35,040 bases of DNA from a virus, in IMG/VR virus record IMGVR_UViG_3300021091_006432, positions 1 to 35,040 of that record. One strand, 5' to 3'. Positions 1 to 6,463 of the stretch are shown here, piece after piece; the stretch's first letter is position 1; every line of letters starts with the position of its first letter. The notes under the pieces were generated by a model. That model saw only the letters and a program-made list of their open reading frames with translations, was not told where the DNA came from and did not search any database. The position numbers and the translations under genes are program-made.

Positions 1-81
1 AACAAAAATGTTGAAGTTCGTCCGCAACGAGATTGGGAAAAGTTAGTTGGACGAGCAATCTCAAAGAAACCAAAAGATTGA
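1..81 (+). CDS. C-terminal fragment of an unidentified protein
   Basis: An open frame runs in from the left edge and ends at TGA 79-81. The 26 visible residues are basic and end in ISKKPKD, with a single Trp. The frame is open from base 1 and the next gene follows after 32 bases on the same strand, which fits a real gene end in the same transcription unit. There is too little sequence to assign a family. Confidence 0.45.
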   Translation, partial: NKNVEVRPQRDWEKLVGRAISKKPKD

Positions 82-113
82 ACTAACAATTAAGAGGGTG
101 TTACTATCACATA

Positions 114-932
114 ATGCAAGAAGTAATACCCTCATTTGAGGTACTACCGACGGGAAAACAACACGTTTCATTTTCAGAAGTTAAGCTCTGGAAAGAGTGT
201 TCGTATCGTCACAATTTAGTTCATATCAAAAAAGTCGATCTTTCGAAACCATCTCCCGTATTAGACTTTGGTACGGCTGTTCACGCTTCATGTGAGCACT
301 ACCTACTGACTCGCGAGATGAAACCTGAGATTGCTTTCGAGCATATGGAGAAAGCCTGGGCGAAGTACGAAGGAAATCCAGACTTTTCTCCAGCATCTCT
401 TGCAAAAGCTAAGTCAGAAGCTGCTCTAATTCTCTCAGAAGTTCCAAAGTTTTTAGATGATACTTTCCCCGAATGGGACGTCGTAGCCGCCGAGCATCAA
501 CTTTATGAAGCGGTTGAAAATCATCCTCATGCTTTTAAGGGTTTCATCGACGGTGTCATCAAGGCAAAAGGTAAACGAGGAGAGACGATCTATTGGATCC
601 TCGACTGGAAAACAACGTCGCGCGGGTGGTTTAGAGAGAAGCGCAGCGATGACATGGTAAAAGCTCAGTTGGCTCTTTATAAGAACTATTGGTGTCAAAA
701 ACATCCTGATGTTCCCATGAAAGACGTCCGCTGCGGTTTTGTGCTTCTCAAGAAGGCAGCGAAACCTGGTGATCACTGCGAGTTATTTTCAGTTTCTCTT
801 GGGGAAGTTCCTATCAAGCGATCTCTTAAAGTCGTTAGCAATATGATAACGTCTGTAAAAAGAGGTATTGCTCTAAAAAACCGTGATGCATGTACGTGGT
901 GTGAATTTAAAAATAGTGAACACTGCACTTAA
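114..932 (+). CDS. PD-(D/E)XK nuclease, RecB/Cas4-like, with cysteine cluster
   Basis: Predicted DNA nuclease of the PD-(D/E)XK superfamily (PDDEXK_1, RecB/AddB/Cas4 type). Visible in order: the N-terminal SFSEVKLWKECSYR segment with C29; H57 in FGTAVH (motif I); E128 in AAEHQL; D146 in GFID; D164 and K166 in the DWKT motif; and Q185 in KAQLALYK. These are the metal-binding and catalytic positions of the family. C260, C263 and C271 near the C-terminus plus C29 form the pattern that holds a 4Fe-4S cluster in Cas4 and AddB; that this one binds a cluster is inference. Phages use such enzymes in recombination or host-DNA degradation. The length (272 residues) is normal for single-domain members. 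ATG 114 has a GAGGGTG stretch upstream but at a long spacing, so the start is likely rather than certain. The 38-base gap to the next gene shows nothing notable. Confidence 0.85.
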   Translation: MQEVIPSFEVLPTGKQHVSFSEVKLWKECSYRHNLVHIKKVDLSKPSPVLDFGTAVHASCEHYLLTREMKPEIAFEHMEKAWAKYEGNPDFSPASLAKAKSEAALILSEVPKFLDDTFPEWDVVAAEHQLYEAVENHPHAFKGFIDGVIKAKGKRGETIYWILDWKTTSRGWFREKRSDDMVKAQLALYKNYWCQKHPDVPMKDVRCGFVLLKKAAKPGDHCELFSVSLGEVPIKRSLKVVSNMITSVKRGIALKNRDACTWCEFKNSEHCT

Positions 933-970
933 AATATTACAAATTTTTCAAAAGTTAGTAATATAACGAC

Positions 971-2215
971 ATGCAGAAAAAAACAGTATTAATGCTTTCA
1001 GACCATCCACTAAGTTCAAGTGGGGTAGGTACACAAGCTAGATGGTTAATTCACGGATTGATCGCTACTGGAAAATGGAAGTTTAAGTGTTTTGGTGGCG
1101 CTGTTAAACATGAAGATTATAGAACGGTTGTTGTTAATGATGATTTTATAATCAAACCTACCAACGGATTCGGCGACAGAAATATGTTACGTCAGGTTTT
1201 AGCTACAGAAAAGCCTGACGTTTTATTACTTTTTACAGACCCAAGGTTTTTCATTTGGGTCTGGGAAATGGAAGATGAAATTCATCAAGTATGCCCAATA
1301 GCATACAATCATCTTTGGGACAACTACCCATGGCCAGACTTTAACAAGGTTTTGTATGAATCTACTGATTTAATAAACTGTATCAATTGGCCGACGTATG
1401 ATATGGTAAAATCTAGATTTCCTGAAAAAACTAATTACATCCCTCATGCAATTCCAAAAGAAATTTATCATCCGCTTTCAGAAGAAGAACAAAAGAAATA
1501 TAAGACTTCATTATTAGGAAAAGAAAAACTGGATCATTTTACTGCTCTTTTTGTTTCAAGAAATGCTAGAAGAAAAATGCCATCTGACATACTCGTCTCT
1601 TGGAAAAAATTTATTGATCAATTAAAAGAAAAGCATGGACATACAAAAGCAACGCTAGTAATGCATACAGAACCATTAGACCCTGAAGGTCCTAACTTGT
1701 TGCATGTTGTTGACATGTTAGGAATAAAAGATCATGTTGTCTTTTCAAAAGATAGAATAGAGTTTAAAGATATGAACAAACTCTACAATGCTTGCGATAC
1801 AGTAATTAACCGTAGTTGCAATGAAGGATTCGGATTGTCAACTCTTGAAGGAATGATGTGTGCAAAACCAATCATTGCAATCAAAACAGGAGGGTTGACC
1901 AGACAAGTAGAAGATCATGAAACAGGAGAACAGTATGGAATAGCTTTAAATCCAGATGCTAGTTCTCTAGTAGGCAATCAATTAGTTCCTTACATTTATG
2001 AAGACTATATTACTCATGATACGTTAACAAACGCATTTATGAAAATGTATGAGTGGGGACCAGAAAAGAGAAAACAAGTTGGTCAAAGGGCTTTTGAACA
2101 TGCGCAAAAAGATTATGACATCGAAAATGTAATCTTACAATGGGATAAAACTTTAACTGATTTGTGCGAAAACTGGAAGCAAAATTACAAAAGCTGGAGT
2201 CTTACTGAGGTTTGA
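971..2215 (+). CDS. GT-B glycosyltransferase (GT4-like), first of a pair
   Basis: Predicted retaining glycosyltransferase that uses a nucleotide-sugar donor. The N-terminal half starts with a GT-B-type strand and glycine-rich turn (VLMLSDHPLSSSGVGTQ). The C-terminal half carries the E-x7-E signature E285-GFGLSTL-E293, followed by the usual MMCAKPIIAIKTGG donor-site segment. The length of 414 residues is that of complete GT4 enzymes. No signal peptide or membrane segment is seen, so it should act in the cytoplasm. It is followed one base later by a second glycosyltransferase, so the two are probably co-translated. The acceptor cannot be read from the sequence: phage DNA bases, virion proteins and host surface glycans are all possible. 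No good Shine-Dalgarno sequence precedes ATG 971. Confidence 0.85.
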   Translation: MQKKTVLMLSDHPLSSSGVGTQARWLIHGLIATGKWKFKCFGGAVKHEDYRTVVVNDDFIIKPTNGFGDRNMLRQVLATEKPDVLLLFTDPRFFIWVWEMEDEIHQVCPIAYNHLWDNYPWPDFNKVLYESTDLINCINWPTYDMVKSRFPEKTNYIPHAIPKEIYHPLSEEEQKKYKTSLLGKEKLDHFTALFVSRNARRKMPSDILVSWKKFIDQLKEKHGHTKATLVMHTEPLDPEGPNLLHVVDMLGIKDHVVFSKDRIEFKDMNKLYNACDTVINRSCNEGFGLSTLEGMMCAKPIIAIKTGGLTRQVEDHETGEQYGIALNPDASSLVGNQLVPYIYEDYITHDTLTNAFMKMYEWGPEKRKQVGQRAFEHAQKDYDIENVILQWDKTLTDLCENWKQNYKSWSLTEV

Positions 2216-2216
2216 A

Positions 2217-3377
2217 ATGAAAAAAGTAATTTTTAGAGGTCCTGCTTTAACTCAATCAGGGTACGGAGTACACAGCCGACAAGTCGCAAAATGGTTATTA
2301 TCTAGAAGCGATATCGATGTTAAGTTTTTGTTAACTCCATGGGGAGATACTCCTTGGATATTGGATAGAGACAAAGACGGAGGTCTTGTTTCAAAAATAA
2401 TGGAAAGAACTGTCAGCCCAGAATATAAAGCTGACGTTTCTATTCAACTACAATTACCAAATGAATGGGATCCGAATCTTTGTAAGACTAATATTGGAAT
2501 TACAGCAGCCGTTGAAACAGACGTAGCAAACCCAGCTTGGGTTTCAAGTTGTAATAAAATGTCTTGTGTTGTTGTGCCATCGTTACATGCCCTTTCAAGC
2601 CTTAAAAACACTGCTGAACTTCAAACGCCGGCGTATGTAATTCCTGAATCATTTCCAGAAGAAATTTTAACTTCAAAAAAAGAAATAGATTTATCGACTG
2701 TTGATACAACATTTAACTTTTTGTTGTTCGGCCAGATGACAGGAAACAACCCATTTAATGATAGAAAAAATCTTCTATTTACCATTAAATGGATTTGTGA
2801 AACATTTTCTAAGGATGAAGATGTAGGAATTGTTATAAAAACTAACGCCGGTAGGAACACTCTAATAGATAGAAACATAGTTCTAAGAAATCTAGAAGGA
2901 TTATTAAAAGAAGTAAGAAAAACTAAGTTTACAAAATTCTATCTTTTACATGGCGACATGAATGATGAAGATGTGTCTGCAATATACAGACACCCGAAAA
3001 TAAAAGCTTTAGTTTCTTTAACGAGAGGAGAAGGTTACGGATTACCTCTTCTTGAAGCCGCAGCCGCTGGATTACCTGTTATCGCAACGGGATGGTCTGG
3101 CCACATGGATTTTATGAATCATGTCAAGTTTATTAACATAGACTATGAGCTAAAACAAATACATCCAAGCAGAGTTGATGAAAAGATCTTTGTAAAAAAT
3201 GCTAAATGGGCAGAAGCAGTAGAAAAAGATTTTAAGAAAAAAATATTAAAGTTCAAAAGTGCTCCAAATGCTCCTAAAGAGTGGGCAGAACAAGGAGCAA
3301 AAAAAATAATTGAACGTTACAGTCATTCAGAAATTTCTAAAATTTATGATGAAAATCTTTCAAAATATTTAACATGA
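2217..3377 (+). CDS. GT-B glycosyltransferase (GT4-like), second of a pair
   Basis: A second predicted GT-B glycosyltransferase. It begins with KKVIFRGPALTQSGYGVHSR, the same glycine-rich entry as its upstream neighbour. It carries E272-GYGLPLL-E280, a match to the E-x7-E donor-site motif, followed by AAAAGLPVIATGWSGHMDF. The two enzymes are clearly diverged, so they probably add different sugars or act on different acceptors. The start ATG follows the upstream TGA after one base, and the gene ends in a 4-base ATGA overlap with the next gene. This tight packing indicates translational coupling. The acceptor is unknown. Confidence 0.85.
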   Translation: MKKVIFRGPALTQSGYGVHSRQVAKWLLSRSDIDVKFLLTPWGDTPWILDRDKDGGLVSKIMERTVSPEYKADVSIQLQLPNEWDPNLCKTNIGITAAVETDVANPAWVSSCNKMSCVVVPSLHALSSLKNTAELQTPAYVIPESFPEEILTSKKEIDLSTVDTTFNFLLFGQMTGNNPFNDRKNLLFTIKWICETFSKDEDVGIVIKTNAGRNTLIDRNIVLRNLEGLLKEVRKTKFTKFYLLHGDMNDEDVSAIYRHPKIKALVSLTRGEGYGLPLLEAAAAGLPVIATGWSGHMDFMNHVKFINIDYELKQIHPSRVDEKIFVKNAKWAEAVEKDFKKKILKFKSAPNAPKEWAEQGAKKIIERYSHSEISKIYDENLSKYLT

Positions 3378-3679
3378 TATATCTTTTACTAATAACAAAT
3401 CTTATCACTTTATTTTCTTTACTAACAATGATAAAAAAATCGCTAAAGTTAGTAGAACAAATAGATGAGATAGGATCGCAGATTGAAGAATCTTTAGACA
3501 TCATAGATAAGTCTTACCAAGACGTGTCTAGGCATCTAAAATCTCCAGTTTTATTTGATGATCCAGTCGTTATATCGATGGTAAAAGACGTAAAGAATGC
3601 TAGAGAAGCTATGTTGTTGATAGCGAACAAGGTAATTGTACCTTTCGAAAAAGAAAAAGAAGATGGGATATTATCGTGA
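3374..3679 (+). CDS. Small single-pass membrane protein
   Basis: A 101-residue protein not assigned to a family. Residues 1 to about 19 are almost wholly hydrophobic (MIYLLLITNLITLFSLLTM) and look like an N-terminal membrane anchor. The rest is charged and largely helical, with a possible coiled coil at about 23-52. Its ATG overlaps the stop of the preceding glycosyltransferase by 4 bases (ATGA), and its own stop overlaps the next gene's GTG start. It is therefore embedded in the glycosyltransferase to late-sigma operon. The placement makes it a real gene; the function is open. Confidence 0.65.
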   Translation: MIYLLLITNLITLFSLLTMIKKSLKLVEQIDEIGSQIEESLDIIDKSYQDVSRHLKSPVLFDDPVVISMVKDVKNAREAMLLIANKVIVPFEKEKEDGILS

Positions 3680-4431
3680 CGACTGGAAAAAGTAAAAGAA
3701 CTAATAAAAAATTATTAAAAAACAAAGAAGTGAAATCAGATCCACAAAATCCAAAGTTTTATTTTACGAATGAAACTCAACAGGCTATCGTGGAGTTTCA
3801 AAAATCTTCAGATAGAAAAGTAAGAGAAAAGCTATATGTTGAAAAGATATTACCGGCTTTTGAAAAGCTAGTAGAAAACTTAATCAATATTCATAAATTT
3901 AGTGGGTTGCATGACACATATGAAGATTTAAAAAATGATTGTGTCAACTTTCTATTTGAAACAATTCATAAGTTTAATCCGACCATGGGAACAAACGCAT
4001 TTTCTTATTTTAATGTCGTCGCAAAAAATTGGTTGATTATTAAAACCAAACAAAAAGTGCAAAGAGGAAGAAGAGATGTAAGCATAGATGACCCCAAAGG
4101 GTTAAACAATTCAGAAATTCAAATTGTAGAAGAAAGAAGAATGATTCCATCTCAAGACTATTTTTTGGAAAACTCTGAAAATGTAGCAGAAATATTGAAG
4201 ATGATGTATGAAATACGTTCTAGAGTCAAAGTTGAAAACGAACTTCTTTGCATTAATTCTGTCATAACGATATTCGAAAACATAAACGACATTGACATTT
4301 TAAACAAAAGCGCAATTCTCTTATACATAAGAGAACTTTCAGGGTTAAGTCCCAAACAATTGACAACGTCGATGCAGGCAGTAAAAAAACACTACAATAA
4401 ACTAAAAGTGGAACAGGCTTTGAATTATTAA
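3676..4431 (+). CDS. 55: T4 gp55-like late-transcription sigma factor
   Basis: Predicted RNA polymerase sigma factor for late genes. The region from about residue 58 to 125 (PAFEKLVENLINIHKFSG, then an acidic TYEDLKNDC segment, FNPTMGTNAFSYFNVVAKNW and IIKTKQK) has the layout of sigma region 2 as found in T4 gp55: helices that grip the polymerase beta-prime coiled coil, followed by a basic, aromatic DNA-contact segment. There is no region 3 or 4, as expected for gp55. In T4, gp55 recognises TATAAATA and acts with the gp33 co-activator and the sliding clamp. The start is GTG 3676, whose last two bases are the TG of the upstream TGA (GTGA overlap). At 251 residues it is somewhat longer than T4 gp55 (185) because of extra basic N-terminal and helical C-terminal parts. 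It sits directly ahead of the structural block it would be expected to switch on. Confidence 0.75.
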   Translation: MTTGKSKRTNKKLLKNKEVKSDPQNPKFYFTNETQQAIVEFQKSSDRKVREKLYVEKILPAFEKLVENLINIHKFSGLHDTYEDLKNDCVNFLFETIHKFNPTMGTNAFSYFNVVAKNWLIIKTKQKVQRGRRDVSIDDPKGLNNSEIQIVEERRMIPSQDYFLENSENVAEILKMMYEIRSRVKVENELLCINSVITIFENINDIDILNKSAILLYIRELSGLSPKQLTTSMQAVKKHYNKLKVEQALNY

Positions 4432-4467
4432 ATAATTTTTATATGACAAGAAAGAGGAAATATCGAT

Positions 4468-4851
4468 ATGTCTGACGATGACGTAGATGTTACCCAAACA
4501 GAGATTGTTGAAATACCTGATAGAAGCATAAAAGATAGGATTAAAGACTTTAGCGGTCTTTTAAATCAAATTGAATCTATAAACGATAAGAAAAAACAGC
4601 TGTGGAAAGAAATTTATGAAAATGCGATTTGTGATCGACAAAATGCATATATCATGTTCACAAAACTTGTGATGATCGTTCAAGACAAGAGCACTGAGCA
4701 TGCAGTACATGGAAGAACTATTTCTTCTTATATAGAGAGAATGAGTAAAGCTAACGACCAATTAATAAAATTAGCAGAGCTTGTTGCTCGAGCAGAAGCA
4801 GCTTCTGAATCTATCGATCCAGATGATTTGTTTAATAAAATAAAGAATTAA
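4468..4851 (+). CDS. Small acidic helical protein next to the late sigma factor
   Basis: A 127-residue protein not confidently recognised. The N-terminus is acidic (MSDDDVD) and the rest is predicted helical, with probable coiled coil at about 20-50 and 85-112 (RMSKANDQLIKLAELVARAE). The start ATG 4468 has an AGAGGA Shine-Dalgarno sequence in AAAGAGGAAATATCGAT. The gene lies between the gp55-like sigma factor and the baseplate hub gene. The position would suit a gp33-like transcription co-activator or a small structural chaperone, but I see no diagnostic motif for either. Confidence 0.6.
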   Translation: MSDDDVDVTQTEIVEIPDRSIKDRIKDFSGLLNQIESINDKKKQLWKEIYENAICDRQNAYIMFTKLVMIVQDKSTEHAVHGRTISSYIERMSKANDQLIKLAELVARAEAASESIDPDDLFNKIKN

Positions 4852-4852
4852 T

Positions 4853-6454
4853 ATGTCTATAACAACCAAGCTAGCAGAAAATAACTTTTATAGAGACAAT
4901 TATTTAGATACTATTTATAATTCTTTACAAAAGAATTCAATAAATCTTCCTCCTGTTTTTCAGCGTTGGGTTGTTCTTGAAACTATTTTTGATCCAACGT
5001 TGATTGACATAGACAAAATTTCTCAATTAGAAAATCTATATGGTGAAATAAAAAATTCTAAATATGCAATAAACACCACGCTCCCTAGAAATTCAATTCT
5101 AGCAAGACAAGTTTTTAATTCAAGATTGGGAAATAAAGTTATTACTAACATGTTTTTATTTCCTTTGTTTCCTTCTGCGTTAGCAATGCCGTGTAAACCA
5201 GGAGAACATGTATGGGTAATGTTTGAATTGTTAACACAAAAACAAACATTAGGATATTGGGTGTGTTCTATAGTCGGTCCTCATCATATAGATGATGTAA
5301 ATCATGCGCATCATCCAAGAGAATTTGATAGAACGTTCTTATCTTCAGAAGATAATTCTGATGCATCAACAAAACATCAAGAAAAAGTAAAAAAACCAAG
5401 ATACCATTTCAAGAATGGTGTGTATGCAAAAGTTATAGAAAATGAAGAACCGATAATTTATCCTGAAACTGGATTTGTGTTTGGAGATTCTGAAGAATAC
5501 GAAAGAATGATGACTTTATCTGACGCAGCAAAAGCGTCAGTGTATGAATCAGTTCCTAGATTCAAAAAAAGGCCAGGAGATATAGCGTTAGAAGGAAGCA
5601 ACAACACACTAATAGTATTAGGAAGAGATAGAACTGGAAACGTTGCAAACTATTCTAGTACTGATGAAGAGCAAAATTTTCTCTCTGTTGATCAAACTGA
5701 TTCTATTTTATCTAAAAAAAATGCAGGATCAATTGACATAGTTGCAGGAAGAGGCCAAAAACCTGAAACATCAGGAAGAAAAGTTATTAACCATCTTCAA
5801 AACGAAGAGCTAGCAAAAGACAAAACATCAGCAACTCAATTATCTAGTGAAGGAGATCCTGACTTTTTTAATGATAGAAGCAGAATTTATATTTCTCAAA
5901 ACACTAAAGTTGATGAAGGTTTACTTTTAGTACAAAAAAACTCTTCAAGAAATCCTAAAGTTCTTGATTCTCCGAATGGTGATGCAGGAATAATCATTAA
6001 ATCAGATAAAGTAAGAATTTTTGCAAGATCAGACGTTCAAATTTTAGTAACTGGATTTACTGAAGAAAGTGTAGAATATCCAGCTGGAGATTATGAACCA
6101 GGATTATCAAATGATCCAGATCAAAAATTATCTACAAATAACATAAAAACTCAAAATCAAGACACAAAAAGTTGGGCATCTATTACTATAAAATCGAATG
6201 GTGATATCGTTTTTGAACCATCAGATAAAGGATACATCAAATTAGGAGGAGAAGATGCGAATCGAGGAATTGTTTGTTCATCACAACCTGTTATACCTTC
6301 TAATGGAGGTGTAGCAGGAACTCCTATAATGACTGATGGAGGAGGGTCTTTTGCTGGATCGATGAATCCATCCCCGGCCGGAAACATACCAGCTCTTCCA
6401 CAAACTGCAAATATGGATTTAGGCACTTTCGCAAATAAAGTTTTAATCAAATGA
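4853..6454 (+). CDS. Baseplate hub/spike protein with gp5-like OB fold
   Basis: Predicted structural protein of the central baseplate hub. Residues about 78-145 (FLFPLFPSALAMPCKPGEHV, then WVMFE and LGYWVCSIVGPH) match the beta-barrel OB-fold layout of T4 gp5 and gpV-type spike proteins, in particular the P-x-KPGE-x-VWV turn. Around residue 235 comes RPGDIALEGSNNTLIVLGRD, a motif often seen where such proteins continue into beta structure. The C-terminal half is rich in short beta repeats (IIIKSDKVRIFARSDVQI; ITIKSNGDIVFEPSDKGYIK) and ends in a Gly/Pro/Ser-rich tail. No lysozyme domain is visible, unlike T4 gp5; the lytic activity may lie in the next gene. The start directly abuts the upstream stop (TAATATG). 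Confidence 0.7.
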   Translation: MSITTKLAENNFYRDNYLDTIYNSLQKNSINLPPVFQRWVVLETIFDPTLIDIDKISQLENLYGEIKNSKYAINTTLPRNSILARQVFNSRLGNKVITNMFLFPLFPSALAMPCKPGEHVWVMFELLTQKQTLGYWVCSIVGPHHIDDVNHAHHPREFDRTFLSSEDNSDASTKHQEKVKKPRYHFKNGVYAKVIENEEPIIYPETGFVFGDSEEYERMMTLSDAAKASVYESVPRFKKRPGDIALEGSNNTLIVLGRDRTGNVANYSSTDEEQNFLSVDQTDSILSKKNAGSIDIVAGRGQKPETSGRKVINHLQNEELAKDKTSATQLSSEGDPDFFNDRSRIYISQNTKVDEGLLLVQKNSSRNPKVLDSPNGDAGIIIKSDKVRIFARSDVQILVTGFTEESVEYPAGDYEPGLSNDPDQKLSTNNIKTQNQDTKSWASITIKSNGDIVFEPSDKGYIKLGGEDANRGIVCSSQPVIPSNGGVAGTPIMTDGGGSFAGSMNPSPAGNIPALPQTANMDLGTFANKVLIK

Positions 6455-6463
6455 TGAGGCAAT

